A stretch of DNA of 38,925 nucleotides from a bacterium (GTDB lineage Bacteria > Cyanobacteriota > Vampirovibrionia > Gastranaerophilales > Gastranaerophilaceae). The DNA lies in NCBI GenBank assembly GCA_017467605.1, contig JAFUSQ010000011.1:1-38925 (forward strand). The letters run 5' to 3'. The notes beneath the pieces were generated by a model. The model saw only the letters and a list, made by a program, of their open reading frames with translations, had not been told where the DNA came from and did no database searches. Position numbers and translations under genes: made by a program. Below, piece after piece: positions 32,323 through 38,925 of the stretch. The first letter of the stretch is position 1, and every line of letters starts with the position of its first letter.

Positions 32323-34719
32323 ATGATTGATAATCTTGACAAAATTAAAGCTGCAATTGATATAGAGGTCAAGTACCGCTATATTGATATTCACGGAAAT
32401 CGTCAAAATTTTTCGTCATTTATAAAACAAGAAGCAAAAAAAAATTATAAAAAATCTAAAAAAAATCCTCGCTGGGCGGTTTTAATTGAAGCTTTTGATG
32501 TTTATCCGTATGCTTCTGTTACTGAACGCCGGAAATCAATTGAACAACTTATCAGAACAATAAAAGCTGATATCGACCAAGAAAAACAAGAACAAAAAGA
32601 TGAAGAAAACCGACAACTTCAAAGACAAAAACACCCTTCTCAAGTTGATGTTATGTATATAAAAGGCGTTGGGCCGAAAGTCGCATATAAATTAAATAAA
32701 TTAGGAATATTTACCGCTCAGGATTTGATGATGTATTTCCCTAAAAAACATGTAGATTATTCTTCCAGAACTCTTATAAAGGATTTAAAAGAAGGGCAAA
32801 CAACAACGGTTTTTGGATATATTCGTTCGGTTTCAACTTTTAATACGCAAAAAAAACTATCTATTACAAAACTTGTTGTATCAGATGAGAGCGGGAAAAT
32901 GGAATTGAACTTTTTTAATGCCAAAGGTAATCGCTATGTATTAGAAAGAATGAAATCACAATTTCCCAAAGGTGCTGCTATAATGCTCTCAGGTGTTGTG
33001 AAAAGGGATAACTATACATTTGGATTAACTATGGATAAGCCGACTTATTCAATTATGAGCGGAGAATTCATGGAAGATGATACTCATAAAAATCTTAATG
33101 TCGCAAGAATTGTTCCTATCTATACGGTTTGTGAAGGTTTAAATATAAAAACTCTGCGTAAGGCAATATTCAATGCAATTGAACTTTATAAAAACGATAT
33201 AAAAAATGTAATTCCCGATTTTATAAGAGAGAGATTGGGAATTATGGATAAGAAACTTGCCGTAGAACAGGTGCATTTCCCAAATAGTATGAATGAACTT
33301 GAACATGCAAAATTTTCTTTAATTTTTGAAGAATTATTTTTGGTTCAGCTAAAATTGATTAGATTAAGAGAAAATACTGCGAAAAATACTTCATCATACG
33401 CTTTAAAAGTTCACAAAGACGGACTTGTTCAGCAATTTATAAAAAGTTTACCGTTTGAATTGACTTCCGCCCAAAAACAAGCAGTAAATGAAATCCTTAA
33501 TGATATGGATTCAGATACACCAATGCAAAGACTTCTTCAAGGAGATGTCGGAAGCGGGAAAACGGTTGTTGCGACAATAATGCTTCTTGCCGCTATAGAA
33601 AACGGATATCAGGGAGCTTTTATGGCCCCGACAGAAATTCTTGCTCAACAACATTACAATAACCTTGTTCAATGGCTTACTCCTATGGGGTTGAGTGTGG
33701 GGCTATTTTTGGGAAGCCACGGCAAAAAGCTCAGACAAAAATTTGAAACAGATTTGAAAAACGGTCAAACTCATATCGCAGTCGGAACACATGCATTAAT
33801 TCAGGAAAATGTCGAATTTAACAATCTCGGCGCAATTGTTGTTGATGAGCAGCATAGATTTGGGGTAAAACAACGCAATGTCCTAAAAAAGAAATCCCAA
33901 AATCCTCAAATGCTTACAATGACCGCAACTCCAATTCCAAGAACTTTGGCTTTAACTGTTCATGGAGATTTGGATTTGACGGTAATAAACGAGCTTCCAA
34001 AAGGCAGAAAACCCATAAAAACTACAATGACGGGTTCTCATAAGGCTGTTTATGATTTGATTCGTCAAGAAGTTGATTCCGGCCGTCAAGCTTATATAGT
34101 TTACCCCTTGATTGAAGAAAGTGAAACTTTGTCAGCTAAAGCCGCTACAATTGAGGCTGAAAGACTGCAAAAAGATGTTTTCCCGCAATATAAAATAGGA
34201 CTGCTTCATGGAAAATTAAAAAATGATGAAAAAGATGAAGTAATGAAAGATTTTAAAGAAGGTAAATACGATATTCTTGTTTCAACAACAGTTGTAGAAG
34301 TCGGGGTTGATGTTCCAAATGCTACTGTTATGGTTATTGAAAATGCCGAAAGATTTGGACTTTCTCAGCTGCATCAATTGAGGGGGCGTGTCGGCCGAAA
34401 TTCACTTCAATCTTATTGTGTCCTGATTACCTCATCAAGAAGTCAGGAAACAAGGGAAAGACTTGGTATAATGACTCAAACTAATGACGGGTTTGTTATA
34501 GCGGAAAAAGATTTGCAATTACGGGGACCGGGCGAATTTTTGGGAACTCGTCAAAGCGGTTTGCCTGATTTGATAATTTCAGATATTGTTCGAGATGCTA
34601 AAATTCTTGAACTTGCCAGAAATGAAGCAATAGATTTTGTAAAAAATTATAATATAGAAGATTTTCCTGCATTGCAAAATGTTACTGCACTTGAGATGTT
34701 TACAGGATTAGATATTTAA
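32323..34719 (+). CDS. recG: ATP-dependent DNA helicase RecG
   Basis: A 798-aa helicase that reverses stalled forks and migrates branched DNA. The first ~105 residues are an extension rich in Lys/Glu/Gln, absent from the ~690-aa E. coli protein but known in cyanobacterial RecG. The wedge domain starts at VDVMYIKGVGPKVAYKLNKLG and carries the OB fold. Helicase motifs: Walker A GDVGSGKT near residue 407, MAPTEILAQQH, VDEQHRFGVKQR (DExH) near 507, MTATPIPRTLALT, and VEVGVDVPNATVMVIENAERFGLSQLHQLRGRVGR (V-VI). The C-terminal hook is present. It follows ruvB closely, a sensible recombination operon. Confidence 0.96.
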   Translation: MIDNLDKIKAAIDIEVKYRYIDIHGNRQNFSSFIKQEAKKNYKKSKKNPRWAVLIEAFDVYPYASVTERRKSIEQLIRTIKADIDQEKQEQKDEENRQLQRQKHPSQVDVMYIKGVGPKVAYKLNKLGIFTAQDLMMYFPKKHVDYSSRTLIKDLKEGQTTTVFGYIRSVSTFNTQKKLSITKLVVSDESGKMELNFFNAKGNRYVLERMKSQFPKGAAIMLSGVVKRDNYTFGLTMDKPTYSIMSGEFMEDDTHKNLNVARIVPIYTVCEGLNIKTLRKAIFNAIELYKNDIKNVIPDFIRERLGIMDKKLAVEQVHFPNSMNELEHAKFSLIFEELFLVQLKLIRLRENTAKNTSSYALKVHKDGLVQQFIKSLPFELTSAQKQAVNEILNDMDSDTPMQRLLQGDVGSGKTVVATIMLLAAIENGYQGAFMAPTEILAQQHYNNLVQWLTPMGLSVGLFLGSHGKKLRQKFETDLKNGQTHIAVGTHALIQENVEFNNLGAIVVDEQHRFGVKQRNVLKKKSQNPQMLTMTATPIPRTLALTVHGDLDLTVINELPKGRKPIKTTMTGSHKAVYDLIRQEVDSGRQAYIVYPLIEESETLSAKAATIEAERLQKDVFPQYKIGLLHGKLKNDEKDEVMKDFKEGKYDILVSTTVVEVGVDVPNATVMVIENAERFGLSQLHQLRGRVGRNSLQSYCVLITSSRSQETRERLGIMTQTNDGFVIAEKDLQLRGPGEFLGTRQSGLPDLIISDIVRDAKILELARNEAIDFVKNYNIEDFPALQNVTALEMFTGLDI

Positions 34720-34721
34720 AT

Positions 34722-35102
34722 TTATGACATCAATTTCATACCTTCAAGTGTCAAAATTAAGTCGTGAAGTGCTTTTTTATCTTTAGTGGCTTTTAGAGCA
34801 AGACTTATATAATTAAAATATTTTTCATCTTTTATAAGATTTTGGACTTGTTTCATTAAAAGAATTTTTTTGTTGTCAAACATCTCATCAACATTCTCAT
34901 TATTAAACAATTCTTGTGGTAAAACTGCTAGGGTCGTGCATATTTTTTCAATAGTATTTGCAGACGGAAGATGTTCTCCGGTTTCAATTTTTGAGACTTG
35001 TCGGGGATTTAATCCAATATGTTCGGCAAGATTTTCTTGTGTTAATCCGTTTTCTTGTCTTAGTTTTTTAAGGTTGCGTCCGAATAAAGCTTTTAAATCC
35101 AC
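34722..35102 (-). CDS. XRE-family transcriptional regulator
   Basis: A 126-aa protein. Residues ~5-65 form a Cro/C1 HTH (LFGRNLKKLRQENGLTQENLAEHIGLNPRQVSKIETGEHLPSANTIEKICTTLAV). The remaining ~60 residues form a helical C-terminal region that may dimerise or sense a signal. It starts with GTG at 35102, with GAGGA 7 nt upstream. It converges on recG with only 2 nt between stops, and is divergent from the prepilin gene at 35241. CCTCT/AGAGG symmetry around its -10 suggests autoregulation. Confidence 0.85.
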   Translation of the reverse strand: MDLKALFGRNLKKLRQENGLTQENLAEHIGLNPRQVSKIETGEHLPSANTIEKICTTLAVLPQELFNNENVDEMFDNKKILLMKQVQNLIKDEKYFNYISLALKATKDKKALHDLILTLEGMKLMS

Positions 35103-35109
35103 TATAATT

Positions 35110-35133
35110 CCTCTTTTATATAAAGTATAGAGG
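35110..35133 (-). promoter_or_regulatory. -10 with flanking inverted repeat, XRE gene
   Basis: TATACT on the minus strand (35124-35129) lies 21 nt before the GTG. CCTCT (35110-35114) and AGAGG (35129-35133) flank it and form a possible operator. Confidence 0.4.
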
Positions 35134-35188
35134 GCAATTTAATATTATTAAATGATTTTTTACAGGTATTAATATTATATTAATTCTA

Positions 35189-35217
35189 TTGACATAGAAG
35201 TTTTACATCAATATATT
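35189..35217 (+). promoter_or_regulatory. Consensus promoter of the prepilin gene at 35241
   Basis: TTGACA (35189-35194), a 17-nt spacer, and TATATT (35212-35217), followed by AAGGAG 7 nt before the ATG at 35241. It is the best sigma-70-like promoter in the window. Confidence 0.75.
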
Positions 35218-35240
35218 ATCTTATATAAAGGAGATAAAAA

Positions 35241-36041
35241 ATGAAAAACAGATTTACTTTAGCAGAAGGTCCTCGTCGGACGGGGGATTCTGCTACCAAC
35301 TTTGGTAAGACTCTACGATTATGGGACTCCGCGGGGTTTACCCTTGCAGAGGTTTTGATTACCCTCGGGATTATCGGGGTTGTTTCAGCAATGACAATAC
35401 CTACACTTATGACGAATATCAGAGGTCAGCAATATCGAGGTCAATTTAAGAAAACATTATCAACTCTAAACCAAGCAGTACGCATGAATAAAGCGAACTA
35501 CGATTTTGATTTTGCGGATTTGGAAGATGTACAATGCGGCGAACGTAATAAAGTAAACGGTCATGCTGAGTGGGTTAATATAGCTAATGATAATCCGGAG
35601 GTTAATAAAACAGTATGTGCAATATTTAATGGAAATTTAAAAGGAGCTTCATATATTCAACCTGAAATGGAATACTTTGAGAATGTAAAAAGTGATTATC
35701 TTGATGAAACATATAGAGGCTTAGTGACGGCTGACGGTTCTATCATCTTTTTTTCAGAAGGTTTAGGGCTTAATCATGGGAATTGGGATACAGGTTGCTA
35801 CTACGATTCAAATGGACAGATAAATGATGATTTTAACTGTATCGGATTTATTGACGTAAATGGAACAACTCTGCCGAATAAAGAAGTTCAATGTTCAAAT
35901 GAAGATACAGAACTCTTAAAAAAAGAACCTTGTATTGTTAAATCAAAAGATATGGGTGATATTTTTCCTGTAGTATTCCATGATGCAACGGTTGAGCCTG
36001 CCTCTAATGCTGCTATGTATGTGTTAAATACTGCAAAGTAG
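35241..36041 (+). CDS. Prepilin-like protein with duplicated FTLAE leader
   Basis: A 266-aa pilin-like secreted protein. FTLAE occurs at residues 5-9 and again at 33-37; the second is followed by VLITLGIIGVVSAMTIPTL and should be the processed site (cut after Gly32). Between them lies GPRRTGDSATNFGKTLRL and a short variable end. The body is close to the protein at 184-987: KKTLSTLNQA, CIGFIDVNGTTLPNKEVQC, GDIFPVVFHDATVEPASNA and LNTAK are nearly the same. That paralogue lacks the insert, so it marks the ancestral arrangement. It has a strong promoter and ribosome site, and converges on priA with 9 nt between stops. Confidence 0.88.
   Translation: MKNRFTLAEGPRRTGDSATNFGKTLRLWDSAGFTLAEVLITLGIIGVVSAMTIPTLMTNIRGQQYRGQFKKTLSTLNQAVRMNKANYDFDFADLEDVQCGERNKVNGHAEWVNIANDNPEVNKTVCAIFNGNLKGASYIQPEMEYFENVKSDYLDETYRGLVTADGSIIFFSEGLGLNHGNWDTGCYYDSNGQINDDFNCIGFIDVNGTTLPNKEVQCSNEDTELLKKEPCIVKSKDMGDIFPVVFHDATVEPASNAAMYVLNTAK
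35253..35351 (+). repeat. 84-nt in-frame prepilin insert, copy 2, plus flanking FTLAE repeat
   Basis: FTLAE codons lie at 35253-35267 and 35337-35351; the period is 84 nt, exactly as in copy 1. A perfect TACCAA-CT-TTGGTA hairpin and a GTCC/GGAC pair lie inside. The base changes from copy 1 keep both stems paired. Confidence 0.75.
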
Positions 36042-36050
36042 TTTTAAGTT

Positions 36051-38363
36051 TTACAAAATATCAAGCGGGTCAACGTCTATTGTTAATCTTATATCTTTTG
36101 GTGCGGTGATTTTATCCAGAAAACTTGAAACAAATTTATGTCCTTTTTCACCCAAGCGATTTTTGATTAAAATTTGAAAACGATAATAACTGTTTATTCT
36201 CTCAATTACGCAAGGTGTTGGCCCAAGCACTTCAAGCCTTTCTCCAAATCCGAATTTTTCAATCATTGTGCAAAGTCTCAATGCAAGTTCTTGCGCAGAC
36301 TTTTCTGCTCGAAAATTGTTTTGTGAACTCATTATAATTCTTATAATCTGGCTAAATGGCGGATAATCAAAATCTTCTCTTGATTGAATTTCTTTTTCAT
36401 AAAAATTTGAATAGTTCTGAGCTTTTGCACTTTCCAGTGCGTAATATTCAGGGTTATATGTTTGAAAAAGCACACGCCCGCTGAATTCTCCCCGTCCTGC
36501 GCGTCCTGCAACCTGTGTTAGAAGTTGAAATCCGCGTTCTGAAGCCCTAAAATCAGGCAGATTAAAGCTTGCATCAGCAGATATTACCCCGACAAGCGTT
36601 ACATTCGGATTATCCAGACCTTTTGCAATCATTTGGGTCCCAACTAAAATATCAATTTCTCCCTTTTGGAATTTTTCTAAAAGTCTTATATGTTCGCCTT
36701 TCCTAACTAAAACATCACTGTCTATGCGCTCTGCATTGTAGTCAGGATAAAGTTCTTTGATATATTGTTCTATTTTTTGAGTACCTGTTCCGGAGGTTTT
36801 AATTCCGTCAAATCCGCAATTTGGACAAACATCAGGGAAGTATTCAACGTGATTACAGTAATGACATTTCAGCATGTTATCTTTTGAGTGATAAATCATA
36901 GGAATTGCGCAATTCGGACATTCTATAACGTGTCCGCAGCCTTGGCATTGTGTGTATGTTGAAAACCCTCTCCGATTTATCAATAAAATAACTTGTTGTT
37001 TTTTATCAAGAGTTTCTTGAATGGCTGTTTGCAGGGGTTTTGAAATAAGACTTTTATATGCTGCACGGCCGTATTCCTGCATATTTATGACCGTGACGGG
37101 TGCAACTTTTGCATTATTGTATCGCGTAAGCATTTCAAATAGATGATTTGAATTGATAGCCCTATAATAACTTGAAATATCAGGAGTTGCCGAACCTAAA
37201 ATCAGCGGACAATTATTAAATTCTGCCAATTTCTGTGCAACAAGTCTTGCATCATATCTTGGGGCGGGGGAGGTTTGTTTGTACGCGCTTTCGTGCTCTT
37301 CATCTATTATAATTAAACCGATATTTTTTAACGGTGCAAAAACTGCCGAGCGTGCTCCGGCAAGAATTTTTATTTCATTTTTGTATAGTTTTTGCCACAC
37401 ATCATACCTTTCGCCTTCTGAAATAGAACTATGCCAGATTGCAACGTCTTTTATTCCGAATTTGCGAGCAAGACGTTTTGTAAGTTGGGAGGCCAGTGCA
37501 ATTTCAGGAGCAAGAAATAAAACATTTTTTCCTGCTTTAATGGTGTCATCTATCAGTTTAAAATAAACTTCTGTTTTCCCGCTTGCAGTTATACCGTGTA
37601 ATAATATTTGCGGAGTTTTTTCGTTTTTTATTTGGTCAGAAATTCCTTCATAAACTTTTTGTTGGGTTTCGGTAAGGGCATATAAATCTTCCTTCTTATC
37701 AATTTTTAAAATATCCAGAGGGTTTCTGTATATTTCTTCTTCAACAATTCTTATACATCCGAGAGCTTCAAGTTTTTTCATTGTGGCGCGGGTTGTTTTG
37801 GCGAGCCTTTCAAAAGAAATAAGATTCATTTTACCTTTTTGTTTCAAAAGTTCCAAAACCTGTAGTTGTCTTTTTGTAGCTCCAAAATCCCTGACAAATT
37901 CTACCGAATATTCGGTTTTTAGGGATTTTTCAATAAGTTTTAGCGGGATTGCGGCATTTAGTACAGTTACTAAATCTGTGCAGTAGTAATTCGCAACCCA
38001 TTCCAAAAGTTTTAAGTATTCACTTGTGAACAGGGGTTTTTCTTCTATTATTTTTGTAATTGATTTTGCTTTAATTTCATCAGGTAAATAATCGCTAAAA
38101 CCTACGCAAAAAGCATTTATCATTCCCTGCCTGCCAAAAGGTACCAAAAGAGCCTGCCCTATTTGAATTTTTGTCTGCATATAATCAGGAATAAGATAAC
38201 TGAATGTTTTTACACCAAGTGCTTTGATATTTACAAGACAGACCGCATACTTGTGGTGAGGCAGATTATTATTACCAGGGTTGCAATCCTGACCTTCATT
38301 TACCCCATGTTTTTTTAGTTTTAATTTTTGTTCAAATAGTTTGTTTTGTATTACTTCTGACAT
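36051..38363 (-). CDS. priA: Primosomal replication restart helicase PriA
   Basis: A 770-aa superfamily 2 helicase that reloads the replisome at stalled forks. An N-terminal 3'-end-binding domain (VCLVNIKALGVKTFSYLIP, LLVPFGRQG) precedes a winged helix, then Walker A GITASGKTE (~256-264), DEEH at about 354-357, and GSATPDISS. The zinc-binding insert has CQGCGHVIECPNC, then CHYCNHVEYFPDVCPNCG (eight Cys). Helicase motifs GTQMIAKGLDNPNVTLVGV and QVAGRAGRG follow. About 38 extra residues precede the usual start. GGAAGAG lies 6 nt before the ATG, and a stable hairpin lies just upstream of that site. Confidence 0.96.
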   Translation of the reverse strand: MSEVIQNKLFEQKLKLKKHGVNEGQDCNPGNNNLPHHKYAVCLVNIKALGVKTFSYLIPDYMQTKIQIGQALLVPFGRQGMINAFCVGFSDYLPDEIKAKSITKIIEEKPLFTSEYLKLLEWVANYYCTDLVTVLNAAIPLKLIEKSLKTEYSVEFVRDFGATKRQLQVLELLKQKGKMNLISFERLAKTTRATMKKLEALGCIRIVEEEIYRNPLDILKIDKKEDLYALTETQQKVYEGISDQIKNEKTPQILLHGITASGKTEVYFKLIDDTIKAGKNVLFLAPEIALASQLTKRLARKFGIKDVAIWHSSISEGERYDVWQKLYKNEIKILAGARSAVFAPLKNIGLIIIDEEHESAYKQTSPAPRYDARLVAQKLAEFNNCPLILGSATPDISSYYRAINSNHLFEMLTRYNNAKVAPVTVINMQEYGRAAYKSLISKPLQTAIQETLDKKQQVILLINRRGFSTYTQCQGCGHVIECPNCAIPMIYHSKDNMLKCHYCNHVEYFPDVCPNCGFDGIKTSGTGTQKIEQYIKELYPDYNAERIDSDVLVRKGEHIRLLEKFQKGEIDILVGTQMIAKGLDNPNVTLVGVISADASFNLPDFRASERGFQLLTQVAGRAGRGEFSGRVLFQTYNPEYYALESAKAQNYSNFYEKEIQSREDFDYPPFSQIIRIIMSSQNNFRAEKSAQELALRLCTMIEKFGFGERLEVLGPTPCVIERINSYYRFQILIKNRLGEKGHKFVSSFLDKITAPKDIRLTIDVDPLDIL

Positions 38364-38375
38364 AATTGCTCTTCC

Positions 38376-38395
38376 GGTGGGGTACCTACCCCACC
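38376..38395. repeat. Perfect hairpin in front of priA
   Basis: GGTGGGGTA (38376-38384) and TACCCCACC (38387-38395) have a CC loop. It ends just 5' of the priA ribosome site on the minus strand. It could terminate upstream transcription or shield the ribosome site, or it may be one more palindromic intergenic repeat. Confidence 0.5.
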
Positions 38396-38434
38396 TTACG
38401 ATTTACAATTTACTTATAAAAAACAAAAATCACA

Positions 38435-38462
38435 AAATTCTGAAATAAATTCAGAATGACAT
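38435..38462 (-). repeat. GTCAT-type dispersed hairpin repeat, copy 3
   Basis: Read on the minus strand: ATGTCATTCTGAATTTATTT then CAGAATTT. TTCTGAA pairs perfectly with TTCAGAA. It is related to copies at 20643 and 24615. Confidence 0.55.
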
Positions 38463-38488
38463 GATTTTTGTTTTTAAATACTTTATAA

Positions 38489-38722
38489 TTATGCTTCTTC
38501 CATGAATTCTTGTTTAGCTTCTTCGATAGCTTCTGAAAGCAAATCTAATTGATCCGGAGAGAATGTTACTCCTTTTTTTGTCGGGAGCCAAGTTTGACCA
38601 CCGTCAGTTGTATAGAATATCCTCATATTAAGGTAGCTTTTACCTTTATATTCACTGACTGAAATCTGTAATTGTTCTGTATCAGAACGCTCAATAGTAG
38701 CTAAAATTTTCGCATCTGCCAT
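38489..38722 (-). CDS. PC4/YdbC-like single-strand nucleic-acid-binding protein
   Basis: A 77-aa protein with the PC4 coactivator fold known in small bacterial relatives such as YdbC. It shows the beta strands LQISVSEYKGKSYLNMRIFYTTDGGQTWLPTKKGVTFSPDQLDLLSEAIEEAKQEF: curved strands, then the GVTFSPDQL-type turn and a C-terminal helix. It probably binds single-stranded DNA or RNA. Start chosen at 38722 (MADAKIL), where AAGGAG lies 7 nt upstream; the longer frame to 38764 runs through that site. Confidence 0.85.
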   Translation of the reverse strand: MADAKILATIERSDTEQLQISVSEYKGKSYLNMRIFYTTDGGQTWLPTKKGVTFSPDQLDLLSEAIEEAKQEFMEEA

Positions 38723-38775
38723 TATTTTTTCTCCTTTTAAAACTATGCAAATAAATACTATCATAAAATAAATTT

Positions 38776-38925
38776 TTATTTTATATTTTTTACAATATCT
38801 TTAAAATAATCGCTATTCGTTTTTGCCAGATGTGCGCAAGCTATTCCGTTGACCGAATTTGTAGAATTCTTGTAGCAATAAGTATTTAAATTTGTATAAG
38901 AGGTTCCGTTATCTCCCATAGCACG
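38776..38925 (-). CDS. 3' end of a prepilin-like gene (partial)
   Basis: An open frame enters from the right edge and ends at TAA 38776-38778, giving 49 residues starting RAMGDNGTSYTNLNTYCYKN. It ends GIACAHLAKTNSDYFKDIVKNIK, similar in layout to the end of the pilin at 30377 (HTCAYFALRN...GDYWNDFLK). The N-terminus is outside the window, so the pilin assignment rests on this C-terminal likeness. Confidence 0.55.
   Translation of the reverse strand, partial: RAMGDNGTSYTNLNTYCYKNSTNSVNGIACAHLAKTNSDYFKDIVKNIK

Overview
The window is AT-rich, densely coded, and reads as chromosomal DNA from a diderm, fermentative, probably gut-associated bacterium. I infer Vampirovibrionia/Melainabacteria, most likely Candidatus Gastranaerophilales. 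The grounds are several prepilin-like proteins with the FTLAEVLITLGIIGVV signature, a DapL-type lysine pathway, a RecG with a long N-terminal extension as in cyanobacterial RecG, an ADP-forming acyl-CoA synthetase, and a giant outer-membrane autotransporter. No rRNA, tRNA, CRISPR array or transposase gene was recognised. The lineage assignment comes from memory of family traits, not from a search.

Layout. 1-183: hairpin-rich intergenic DNA. 184-7908: a prepilin-like gene, a tiny HTH gene, aroE with an odd N-terminal extension, a zinc alcohol dehydrogenase, a TatD-linked-type radical SAM gene coupled to a 90-codon GTG-start gene, a fused ADP-forming acyl-CoA synthetase, and a uridine-kinase-like P-loop protein. 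7909-8626: 718 bp without a convincing gene, packed with inverted repeats. 8627-15250: a 2207-residue autotransporter-like protein with about 16 copies of a ~99-residue beta-helix repeat. 15422-18264: dapL, then a small accessory island (60-aa ORF, divergent operator, HTH protein, 52-aa ORF, DUF2971-like protein). 18261-19682: an unknown protein with a hydrophobic segment and HEREH motif.

19841-24611: thioredoxin-like protein, RNase HI, UvrD-like helicase, two convergent matrixin-like secreted metalloproteases and a maltose acetyltransferase-like enzyme. 24616-24729: a MITE-like repeat. 24804-29943: glycogen synthase and a 1206-residue protein with three zinc ribbons, cyclase/STAND-like degenerate domains and a helical repeat tail. 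30018-38925: two XRE regulators, two prepilins that carry the same 84-nt in-frame insert, ruvB-recG, priA, a PC4-like protein and the 3' end of another prepilin-like gene.

Housekeeping genes (aroE, dapL, rnhA, ruvB, recG, priA, glgA) are mixed with surface and accessory genes. The most unusual material is: (1) a palindromic element inserted in frame at the prepilin processing site of two genes and duplicating FTLAE, with a possible relative in the 8.3-kb intergenic cluster; (2) the HTH/52-aa/DUF2971 island with paired operators; (3) the zinc-ribbon protein whose ATPase motifs look dead; (4) the metalloprotease pair in which one member lacks the third zinc histidine.
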